Part shown: positions 11,401 to 23,400 of the stretch, in pieces
Layout of the letters: every line of letters starts with the position of its first letter
Numbering within the stretch: position 1 is the stretch's first letter
Source of the DNA: Malachius bipustulatus
Taxonomy: Eukaryota > Arthropoda > Insecta > Coleoptera > Melyridae
NCBI GenBank assembly: GCA_910589415.1
Contig: OU342630.1
Location: 22,291,867 to 22,355,866 of the forward strand
Direction: 5' to 3'
Length of the DNA stretch: 64,000 nt
Made by a program: the position numbers and the translations under genes
The notes under the pieces: model-generated
What the model was told of the DNA's origin: nothing
What the model saw: the letters and a program-made list of their open reading frames with translations, nothing else
The model's database searches: none

Positions 11401-14400
11401 AAAATATTATTTTGAAATTTTAAGGAAATATGCAAACTATATCATCGTCATCATATCACAGCTTGCCTCGTCCACTGCACAGCTTCCAAATGAACAACTT
11501 TTGTCTGACACTTTTTCTCAGAAATGTCATCCTAAAATTATATTCAGTCGGAGGAATTAAAATAGGAACTCTATCTGTATATGAACTGAACGTCCAGCAC
11601 ATAATAATAATAATAATATGTAGCTACCCAATGTATTACATCACCATCATCTAGTGACGAACATAGCGAGGAATAGCTATGCTTTTACAGTCTTGAACGC
11701 CATAACAGACATGGTGAAATCTAATATGGAGCTGAGACTGTGAATCATAAATGAAGGCTACAATCCAAAAAGATAACACAAGTACTAAAACATTGAATGA
11801 AAAGGTAACAAAACCAAAGAACTTTATACAAAAAGTAAATAAAAAGTCTTCTTTAAAAAATTGAGATCATAACTTTCTTATATTGTGACAGATAGAAGGC
11901 TAAGAGAAAAGGCAGTACAATAAATTATTGTGCAAGTGTATACAGGGTGTCCCAGCTTATTCGAAGCGGTCTCTGTAGGCCAAACGATGGACTTTTTCGA
12001 AAAAAAATTTGAAAATTCAAGTAAAGGATCACAATGGCCATAATTTAAAATTATTTTGGAGTATACAGAGTGTCCCATATGACAGTGGCATATCAAAGTT
12101 ATGTTTTTTTAAATGGAATGCTCCTATGTTATTGCATTTTTAGATTGTCTGAGAAGAGAAAATAAGATTAGCTTTTACAGTTGGTGTTTAAATTCAGAAG
12201 TTTTTGAGTTATAAACAAGTGAAAATCGTCATTTCTCAAGTTCAAGGCCCTGTACAACGAAAACGGCTGAAGATAGAGAAAAACGGCTTACATGTCCCTA
12301 TTTTACTTTTTCATGTACTATCCTATCATGTAGATGAAATGTTTATACAGGGTGATCAAATTTTTTAAAAATTCTTAGATTTCTCCACATTTCGCCAAAT
12401 AAAAAAATCAAAGAAAGTAAAAATGTTTCTATACCATAGGATAGTACATAAAAAGTTAAAATAGGGACATGTAAGCCGTTTTTCTCTATCTTGAACCGTT
12501 TTTGTTGTACAGGGCCTTGAACTTGAGAAATGACGATTTTCACTTGTTTATAACTCAAAAACTTCTGAATTTAAACACCAACTGTAAAAGCCAATCTTAT
12601 TTTCTCTTCTCAGACAGTCTAAACATGCAATAACATAGGAGCCTTACATTTAAAAAAACATAACTTTGATATGCCACTGTCATATGGGACACTCTGTATA
12701 CTCCAAAATAATTTTAAATTATGGCCATTGTGATCCTGTACTTGAATTTGCAAATTTTTTTTGGAAGAAATCAATCGTTTGGCCTACAGAGACCGCTTCG
12801 AATAAGCTGGGACACCCTGTATAGTAGGATTAAGTTTAAAAAGTCAGATGTGACGGCACACTAACCGTCCGAATTAATATTTTTAATTTCACCAGAAAAT
12901 GTCAAACAGTTAAATGTCAAGTTGTGAACGAGCGTAAATTATTGAAGGAATCATTCAAACAATGAATAATTGAACCGCTTACATCAGTTTGAGAGCCACT
13001 GACAACTACAGAAAATTTATTCACGTAATGACACTCTATCCTTTGTGCTGTTCATTTAATTCTCATTCAAAGCTAATGTTGACATATACTTATTTATGCG
13101 GGATGGAGTGTTTAGACAAACTGGACGGTTACTATGAAAACCACGTAAGTATATAAAACAAAATAAATCGAACTATCAAAAGGATGTGTATTCTTAATCG
13201 ATAAGTATGACTTTTTAAACTTTATCGGACTATAAGAGAAGAACTGTGTCTAGGATTGTGTGAATGTTTTATTGTTATGTAAATACAGACTGAAAATAAT
13301 TGTTATAAACTATTGTAAAAGCTGATGAAGAATCAGTAAAAAGCAGAAGCATGATATAATGGCTTAAATTGAAACTTAACATGAAAGTACTGTTCTCAAT
13401 ATAAAATACTGCTTCCTACTATTGAAGTTAACATCTTTCATAGTATCAAAGAATACTTTCTTTGAAAATAAACTGTTGGCACATCAATTATCTTAATGAA
13501 CTTCATTATGAATACCTTCAGCCCTATTATAAAGGCTCATTAAGTTGATGGGCAGATTCCTGTGGCCATTTCTAAAGAAGGTGTCGAGTCTAGGTGGACA
13601 TTTTTTAAATTTACCTATTCTTGACATGAAAGTAATTACAAAAATGTGAATAAAAGTCATTTGACGTCAATATTAGCTTCAAAAACGAGCACAGAAATCT
13701 GCCCGTTAGCCTAATGAGCCTTTATAATATTGGCTGTTAGACTCATAAGTATATGAATTCAAGATCAAGTTTCACCAAGACTTAACAAAAAAAATATGCA
13801 AAACTGATTCGCAGTTAACCAACATCGACTTACCTGCTGTTTGTAAATAGAATAAGATTCCTTTTCACTGTTCAGAGCGTCCCTGAAGTTACCCATACAG
13901 CTCTGCGCCCTGGTCATCAGGTGGTAGGTTAAAGCAACTTTTATCGACTTGGCCCCGTAATACTTGATATTCAACGCTAGAGCCTTCTCCAGGTATTTCA
14001 AGCTCAATTCGTATTCTCCTACGGCGTGTAAAATTAAACTTATATTGGTCTGAAACACACAATTATTAAGTTTTCAAACTTTTGCTGTTTTAGGAGGGAT
14101 CAGCTTACATCGAGCAAGGCCACTTCCGGATGATTTTCACCGCAGACTATCACAGCCAGATATCGCGCCCTGTACAGTAATTTAAGGGATGTGCTCACTT
14201 GGCCATTAGCGAAACAATACAACGCAAGGTGTGCCTGTAAAAAAAAAACAATATTAAATTAAGACGTTAAAATAATAAAAAAGTCTATGGAAGTTCACTC
14301 CCTGATATTTGCATTATTAATATTTATATTTATGATGATATGGAGTGGTGCAAACGTGACTGAACTTAGACCATTAATAAATCTGCAAAACAAATTTATA

Positions 14401-17400
14401 AGATTGCTAAGCAGTGGTAATATACCTATACCTACATTACAACAACTTTATTTAACTAAATGTATTATGTTTCACTACAGACACCTGAGCACTACATTTT
14501 GTAGCACTAATAATAGAAAGCATAATGTTACCAAAACACAAGAAAACCATATATGAGAAAAATAGTATATATACTGCCACTAAATTATTTAATACATTAC
14601 CTAATGAGTAAAAAATTCTCAGAGGATCTGATAAAATTATTAGAAATAAAATAATGAATTTCATTAGACAAAATAGTGACCGATACTCCACATGGTGAGA
14701 AACTAATGTATGGTGAATAATGTAATGAACAAATTTATTTAGTTTTATACTTTTCGGTTTATTTTTTTCGTTAGTTTTAGTTATTCTTTAGAATGATTTT
14801 TTTGTTCATTTTCTTTTGTATCATGAATTATTTTGTTAACCAGTCTCACTTGCAGGTGACACTGTACACCTTTGTGGGAGTTGTGTGAGATTTTTTCCCT
14901 TGCAATTAAATGTATAATTTACTGGTGTTGAAATAAATAAATAAAAATAAATGATAGAAAATTAAAAGATGCAAATCTTACAATGTTTCGGCTCTGATTT
15001 GAGCCTTGCTCACGTTTTATTTAATAAAGCCTAAAACCCAATAATAACAAAATACACTCATAAGAAAATTGGTTGAAGAAATATAACATCATAATGACAG
15101 AAAAGACACAATACATACAGATATAATGTAAAAATAAAATACTGTACAGTGTGCTTGTTTTGCATTCTTGCTCGACACTAAATAGTCTGACACCCCTTTA
15201 CAATTTATGAATATCACCTACCGCTGAACAAGTAATGATATCACATTGCAGATATCGATAATCAATAATGAGAGCCAACATTCAACATTTCAATTCCCTT
15301 ATAGATACTTCACGAGATATCCTAGTACCTGGTGACCCTGGTGTATATGTTAGGGACAAAGACGATAATTGGATATTCGACGATATAGACCCGACAATGA
15401 CGTGAAAGCCCATTTTTCCTGGCCAATATCAATAACGCCCTGACATTGACTTTATAGACCGTTACAGGTGGGCAATGTACAGTCAAACCTGGATAACCCG
15501 GAAACGCCTGGGACCGAAAATAAATTCCGTCTTGTACAGGTTTCCGGCTTAAACAACAACAACTGTCTAAACCGGAAACAAACCTGCTTAGCACGGAAAA
15601 TGCCCAACAGTACGTACATTTTTTTTTAGTATCGATAGAATGTTTTCCCACGAGCCAATCTGATTTTATTTTGTCCTTATTCTTCAAAATATCATAAACT
15701 TGTGTTTTACCACACTTATATTTTTCCGCGAGAATCTTAACGCTAATTTTTTGTTTTCATAACACATAATTAAATCTATTAAAATAGATTTCAAAAGACT
15801 TCAGTGTTAGAGTGTTGAATTTTTTATTTGCAGACATATCGAATATTGTACCTACTAAAAATAATTTGATGCTCACAGCTCACAGTTGAAGAGTTTAGAA
15901 TTGACTAAAATTGAATCCGAACAGAACTAAACAGGAAGTGCATAAGTACCTACAGACTGTTTTTATTGCCGCAATAAAAATTCCGAGAAGTGAGAGTAGG
16001 CTAGACGCGCGAGAACATTCGGAGGTAAAGAGTGAAGGGTGGCGACGTCGGTCCGCTTCCGTCTTATGCAGGTGATATTGCGTGCAAAGGTTAAAAAACG
16101 TGTTCCGTCTCCGTGTTACGCAGTTTCCGGCTTGAGCAGTGGAAGTTAACATGTAATGTGTATAGCTTAATTCGGGACCAGGAAAAATTTCCGTGATAGA
16201 CAGATTTCCGCCTTATTCAGTGTTCGTCTTATCCAGGTTTGACTGTAGTTATTATTTTCATATTAGCATTTTTGCCTGGATAATAGCCAAAAACAGTTGG
16301 AGAATGTTGATGTAGGTATTACAATGATTATTATTGAAACTATAAAATTTTTGTTTATGTAGGTATTATCTATTGTTTAATAGGTACTGGATAAAAAATA
16401 TTATTCACACTTAGGGCCGGTTGTTCGTACGTCAGTTAAAAATTTTGAGATAACTACTGATTTTAAATTGCAAATTTTGAAAATACGGCGAATATATGAT
16501 GTTGTATTTTTAATCAGTAATTAACTCTTCTCAAAGCGAGCAAAATTCATTTTCAGAAATATCAGACCAATGGTTTGATAATACAGGGCATTTTAAAATC
16601 AGTAGTTATCTCAAAATTTTTAACCGACGTACGAACAACCGGCCCTTAATCAATCTTACTTACCGAAAAAACTAAGATAATAGGTAATTGGAACAAAGTC
16701 AAACTATTACTTTTATAAATAATATTGAAAGAATTCCAAATTAATAATTGTTTTTATAACCACACTTGCAATATTTTTTTCAAGAAGCAGTTTAAAGAAA
16801 AAGTTTATAAGACATAAGTTGCTTATTTTTGTCTAAAGAATGAGTAAATTTTTTCATAATTTTTGAAAATAAGAGTGCTAATCCTCTGTAGAAGGATAAA
16901 TCAACCTTCTGACTCTTGGGGTTTTTCTTTAAAACACTGGCTGCTTCACTCAAAACTAATTAATAATAAAAAAAATTTGTTTTTTAAATTTTTTTCAGAG
17001 AGATCCTTTGTTTTCAGCTTTTCTCTGGAAGAGGACCCAGTTACGTGACCTGCCACTTCGGTGGATCGTAACTATAGGTAAACACGCCTGCAGCATCTCA
17101 ACCAAGTGACGGCGTCTGCGGGCAAATCCAGCAGATGATTGCTGGAATGCCTTTTATGTTAAAATAATTATTAATGACACTATTATTATTATAAAACAAA
17201 AAATGTCTTTTCTTTTAGCGTGAAGACTTTCCACGTTGAGAAAACTGGTTTATAAAAATTAAAACATCTTCTGAAAAACCTGTAAAATCCACAATTTTTT
17301 CTTCTTCAAATAACCACTTTTAAACGCTGAAGGGTGATAATAGTTTTATTATGTGCGCAAGAATTTAAATTTTATCTTTACCCGTTTGCGAAATACAACC

Positions 17401-20400
17401 CTTTAAAAGTATCAAAATAATTAAAGAATTGGCGTAACGCTCTCCTATTGGCGTGACATCACTACCTTATAGGTGAGGACGCGTTTGCAGCTCCTATGCG
17501 TAACGCCATAAACCAGGCATTCCGCTTCGGTGTAGTGAGGTGTTTTACATTAATTTGTAGACACAAAATTTGAAAGTTTAGTACAAAATATAAAATTAGA
17601 CGAATATGAAAAAAGGATTTCAAAAGGCCGACCCTCATAACTTGCCAACTATCGATGTTACAATGGTAACTGACTTCTTAACAAAGTCTACTAATTAATC
17701 AGTGCAGAAAATGCAACTGGAGATTCCTTGCTGAATTTTAAGGGGCGTTTGTCATAAAAAAAATTTCTTAAAGCCTCCCCTAAAAAGTTACATCCCCTTA
17801 AAGTAGGGTAAAAAATTCACATTTATCGATTTTTTTCTGAAATGACTTGAAATAAAAAAAAGACGGCTAGGTATTCGAATACTACTACCAGGAAACCTCC
17901 ATAATTACCTAATTTTATCCACCCTTGTTCTCTGCAAGGGTGTGAATCATACTACCCGTAAAAGTTTTTTTTCCAGAACTTTTTTCCTAATTATTTTTTT
18001 TATCTTTAAATTTGGAGAGCCAGTTCAATTGAAAAAAATTTGTTTCTTAAAAATTTTACAGAACCTCAATACTTTTCCACTAAAGAAATAAAATAGGGCA
18101 TGTATTCAAGAAAATGGTGCCCATTTTGAGCACTGTCTTAAACAAAATATTGTTAATTTAGTTAAATATGATTTGTTTATTGTTTATTATTATTTTTGTG
18201 TTATTTAATGTTTATTTATTTCTATAAATATTTTAAATATTTTACAAATTTACATATTTTTGTAAAAATGTATGTAAAATCACACTGTTATAATTTATGT
18301 ACTAAGTCCGCTTATCTTTTCTTCAACCTTTAACTACTCGCGCTGGTGTATTTTGTACACCACTATAACTATGGTGGCGGTCATTTTTGTTTAATACTTC
18401 ATGCGCACTCGGGGTGGCTATCTAACCTATTGGTGAAGTGTTGTTTACACGCACTGTCAGTGCCAGTGTGAAGAACCACCAACAAAAATACGAAAAAGGT
18501 GCTTTTGTTGCGGAAAACATCAGAAAAATAGGGTGACGACCATGTTGTGTCATACATGTGGGAGACTTGTATGCAAAGAACATGCAACTACTGTCAATAC
18601 TTGTTCGAAGTGCACTATCAAAGATGATGAAACAATGAGTGAAAGCGAGTATAGTCCAATAAAGTCTAAAAAGTCATACGTATCGATTAAGAATACACAT
18701 CCTTTTGATAGTTCGATTTATTTTGTTTCATATACGTGGTTTTTATAGTAACCGTCCAGTTTGTCTAAACACTCCATCCCGCATAAATAAGTATACGTCA
18801 ACATTGGTTTTGAATGAGAATTAAATGCACAACACAAAGGATAGAATGTCATTACGTGAATAAATTTTATGTAGTTGTCAGTGGCTCTCAAACTGACGTA
18901 AGCGGTTCAATTAATTTTTTGAATGATTCCTTCAATAATTTACGCTCGTTCACAACTAGACAATTAACTGTTTGACATTTTCTGGTGAAATTAAAAATTT
19001 TAATTCGGACGGTTAGTAAGACGTCACATCTGACTTTTTAAAGTTAATCCTACTATAGTCACTTAAAAAAAACGTTGTTTATTTTTGGTGCACTTTTCTG
19101 CTTTTTTAAGAATTTTTTTTGTTTCATACTTTTCCATTCAAGTTTTTTGTTCAATATTTGTATGGCAAATATTTCTTAATAAACATTATTTACGTTATTT
19201 GTTTTCCTTATATTAAAAGTGGTTCTTTTATGGTTGTTTTTAGGCCTGGTTTACAAAATACACCACGCGAATAGTTATATGTTGTATTTCAGGGCGCGCA
19301 TAGTTAAGGGTTAAGTGGAAAAGTATTGAGTTTCCATGAAATTTTTAAGAGACATTTTTTTTTCAATTGAACTGGCACTCCAAAGTGTGAATTTAAAGAT
19401 AAAAAAAATAAAAAATAATTAGGAAAAAATTCGTGAAAAAAAACTTTTAGTGGTAGTATGATTCACACCCTTGCAAAGAACAAGGGTGGATAAAATTATG
19501 TAATTATGGAGGCTTCCCGGTAGTAGTATTCGAATACCTAGCCGTCTTTTTTTAATTTCAAGTCATTTCAGAAAAAAGTCGAAAATGTGAATTTTTTACC
19601 CTACTTTAAGTGGATGTAACTTCTTAGGGGAGGCTTTAAGAAATTTTTTTTATGACAAACCCCCCTTAAAATTCTGCTCTCCAGTTGAATTTTCTGCACT
19701 GATTAAAGAAACACCCTGTAGAATCACCATTAAGGGCTTTTTTGTAGCTACCCAATGTATTACATCACCATTATCTAGCGACGAACATAGCGAGGAATAG
19801 CTTTGCTTTTACAGTCTTGAACGCCATAACAGACACAATAAAGTCTAACATGGAGCTGAGACTGTGAAGTGTATTAAAAAAAAAAAAAATACAAAGCTAA
19901 ACATGGTGCTTAGACTGGAACACTTGCGATGCACTGACGATTGGCCATCTCTGGAACTACCAGTGGATTTTTCACAATTATTAAATGTATTTAATCTCTA
20001 ACTTTATTATCATTCTATACCAATCCATCTCACAATTTTAAAATAGACTACCCTGAGATCTAACATCAGAAGAAATGAGTGCTAATAAATAATCTAACAT
20101 CAAATATTACATTGCTTTCATAGAAAACCCACTACTGGATAGAAGTAAATTACACAGTAATAACTTGAAGTTCAATTTTACTCCCTGTTTAGTGGGAAGA
20201 TAATGAGAAAAAAAATTACTCACATATTCCGTGATGGTGTACGGATGATCAATTCCATTGACCCTCTCGGACATGAGACATGCTTTCTGCTGGTATGCCA
20301 TGGCCTCGTGGTGCTCGCCCGTTATGTAGTTAAGACGGGCAATCATCCTCAGGCACTGAGCAATCTCCGGGTGCATCGCACCATACACATTATTCAGAAG

Positions 20401-23400
20401 GTTGAGAGCCTCGCTTATCAGTTCGTAGCCATCCTTTATGTACCTGTAAAATTCATCATCAGTTAAAATACATTTTGCATCAGAAAATGTAAGATTTGTT
20501 TATAGAACTATTTGTTCATCATTTGGTCTGCTTTTGGGGTTGTTAAAGCTGATAGTTGTTTACCTAGGAGTGCGTTAATTTATTAATTCTCTTGTTAGAG
20601 TGACTGATGTAAAAGTGATGCGATTATCACACTAAGGGCCGGTTGCACGAAAGTAATTAAAAATATTTCTGAAAATTACCAATTTTAAATTTCAAATTTT
20701 GAAAATATTGTGAATATTTTGAAGGATGTTTTAATTTTTATTGGTAACTAACTCTTCTACAAGGGAGTAGAGTTTGTTTCCAGCACTATCAGACCAATAT
20801 TTTGTTAACAGGGCATTTTAAAATCGATGATTATCTCACAAATTCTTAATTACGTTCGTGCAATGGGGCATAAATGTGTTCAGTGTGAGTTTAAATTTTA
20901 ATTAACTCTGGGCGAATGTGCATAATAGCATAAAACTATACTATAAAACTGGTATGTCAGTACGTTTATCTTGAATTTTGAATATTTAGTAAACATTATA
21001 GTTTTGTCTATAAAGCTACAAAGATATCAGAGTATTTATGTACAGGGTGGTCCATCACTTATGTCCACCCCTGAAATAGAGGTTAATTTTAAAGGTAAAA
21101 AATTTAAACTTTGAGGATTCATGTAATTAATACAGGGCCATAAAATGGTACAATCAGTTTAATTAATTTTTTTTCGTTGGGACACTAGCATTAAAAGACT
21201 CTAATTTTGTCACAAAGTGATGAAGAAAAATCGAGTTTTCTCCCATACACCGGTAGAAATCAATTATTAAAATCAAAATCGCTGAAAAGGAATATCAAAA
21301 AAATAATTACAATGCCTTAATGAAATAAAATATAATTATATAGAAGTGACAGGTAGGATCATTGATTTATGATGTGTAATCATCTATAGTCCGATAAAGT
21401 TTAAAAAGTCATATGTATCGATTAAGAATACAAATCCTTTTGATTGTTCGATTTATTTTGTTTCCTATGCGTGACTTTCACAGTAACCGTCCAGTTTGTC
21501 TAAACACTCCATCCCGCATAAATAAGTATACGTCAACATTGGTTTTGAATGAGAATTAAATTAACAGCACAAAGGATACAGTGTCATTACTTGAATAAAT
21601 TTTCTGTAGTTGTCGGTGGTTCTCAAACTGATGTAAGCGGTTCAATTCATTGTTTGAATGATTCCTTCAATAATTTACGCTCGTTCACAACTTGACAATC
21701 AACTGTTTGACATTTTCTGGTGAAATTAAAAATATTAATTCGGACGGTTGGTGTGACGTCACATCTGACACCCATGTGTGAATGAAGACATGCAGAAAAC
21801 AAATCAAACTTGCAATCACCATAATTTTATTATATTTTTAGTCATCATTATTAGAGGTATCCTTTAGTACTTAAATGTTCTTTACCCTGAGAAGAAGCGG
21901 GGTTGTTTTTGTTTACAATAATATTTTTTTTATATTATTTTTGCCACCCTAATTTCTACAGCCCTGGCAAAATTGGCAATTGGAAAGCACATTTTCAACT
22001 GTCAATGTTTTTTTGCATTAAAATGTGTTCCTGATCAAAGGCTTTAATGTGATCTGATTTTGAGAAAAACAGCATTTTATGATGAAAAACATAAAAGTAG
22101 CGCAATGTGTTGTTGTGGACAAAAACATTACTTGTTTTTGATAATTTTTTTTGTGATTTATTTCAGTGCCACATAAAATAAATTAATTTGCCTGATTAAC
22201 GGAGAAACTTTAAAATTATACCGCCGACTACTTATATTGTCAAGAGCAATAAATTGATATAGTCTTACAAACATTGATACACAAGGTGTTCCTGTTTTTG
22301 ATGTTATGTCTCACTTTTTACTCCAGAACTTTTTTATCCGCACGACACTGATTGATACTATAAATTTTATCCAAAGAAGTATTACTAAACTTTCCCATTT
22401 TCCCATACTTAATTTTTAATAATGATGATAATAATAATAATTTATTTTATTCTTAGAAAATAATACATATTATTTATGGACATGTCAAAAGAACACATAC
22501 AGGGTGTATTGTAACGTCTGCATAATATTAGCACCACGCGATTCTACATCAAAAACAGAACAAAAAAGTCCTCAACAGCTTTTTCTTGATGTACACAGAT
22601 TTTAAGATATGGACAATTAAACGTTCTTAAATTTTGCAACACTGGCGCAGGTATAAAAATTAAGATAACTTATTAGACGTGAAGTCACCTCACTGGTATA
22701 GTGTGCCGTTGCTATGTAATCGAAAAAAGGTGCAACAAGACAAATGTCATGCTGCGACGTGTCAATGTTGCAATTTTTTTTTAGATTTTTTATTTTTTCA
22801 ATTTTTTATTCAACAATTAAAACGCGCAGTTGCAATATTGATTGGAAGTATTGGAACTCAGGATATCAAATAATTCCTAGTTTTGAAATGTTAATTAAAA
22901 CCATTTTTACCAAAAAAAATTTAAAATTTTGGATAATTTGGCTATTTTACTTCTTACTTAAGAATTTTTAAATAATATTAAGCAATATTTTTGAGTATTA
23001 AAAAACTTCAAATTTAAACGACAATGGTCGATAACTTCGTTATTTGAGGTCCAAGAGCTAAACGGTATGAAAACTTTATGTTCTGTTTTTGATGTAGAAT
23101 CACGTGGTGCTAATATTATGCGGACGTTACAATACACCCTGTATAATCAAGTAAACACAAATACTACACTAACCCATTAATTAGTTTTATCATTAGCTCG
23201 ATCATTAGTTTATTGTTATCTGTTTATCATCCACTGTTTCTCCAGGTTTTGCCCTCGTAGACTACAATCATTTTTGAAATAAAAAAAATAAAAAATTGGT
23301 GGACAAAAACTGTTAGCAGAAAAGTAGATCATAGTGACTTCTGGAATGATTCATTGATTGTGCTCACATGAGATTAAGTAGAAAAAAGTTTGTTCTACAG

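Larger units (their letters stand above)
18326..19310 (+). mobile_element. nonautonomous piggyBac relic
   Basis: The right end is TTAA (19311-19314) adjacent to a terminus whose reverse complement reads CCCTTAACTATGCGCGC. The left end ACCTTTAACTACTCGCGC is its diverged mate next to TTCA, a mutated TTAA. GGTGTATTTTGTA occurs inverted at both ends. It keeps only the last part of a transposase gene. Unrelated at the ends to the intact element at 276. Confidence 0.7.
17695..19706. repeat. 2-kb inverted repeat enclosing a piggyBac relic
   Basis: Left arm 17695-18080 begins TTAATCAGTGCAGAAAATGC; right arm 19317-19706 ends with its mirror. Arms are about 390 bp and diverged by small indels. The 1.2-kb centre carries a nonautonomous piggyBac, itself hit by a MITE, so at least three insertion events are nested. 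Confidence 0.8.

Noticed and set aside
11022..11423. 133-codon plus-strand frame
   Set aside because: AT-rich, no recognisable motif, inside a clu intron next to repeat ends.
18399..18587. Minus-strand frame overlapping the piggyBac relic
   Set aside because: Antisense shadow of the cysteine-rich transposase fragment.
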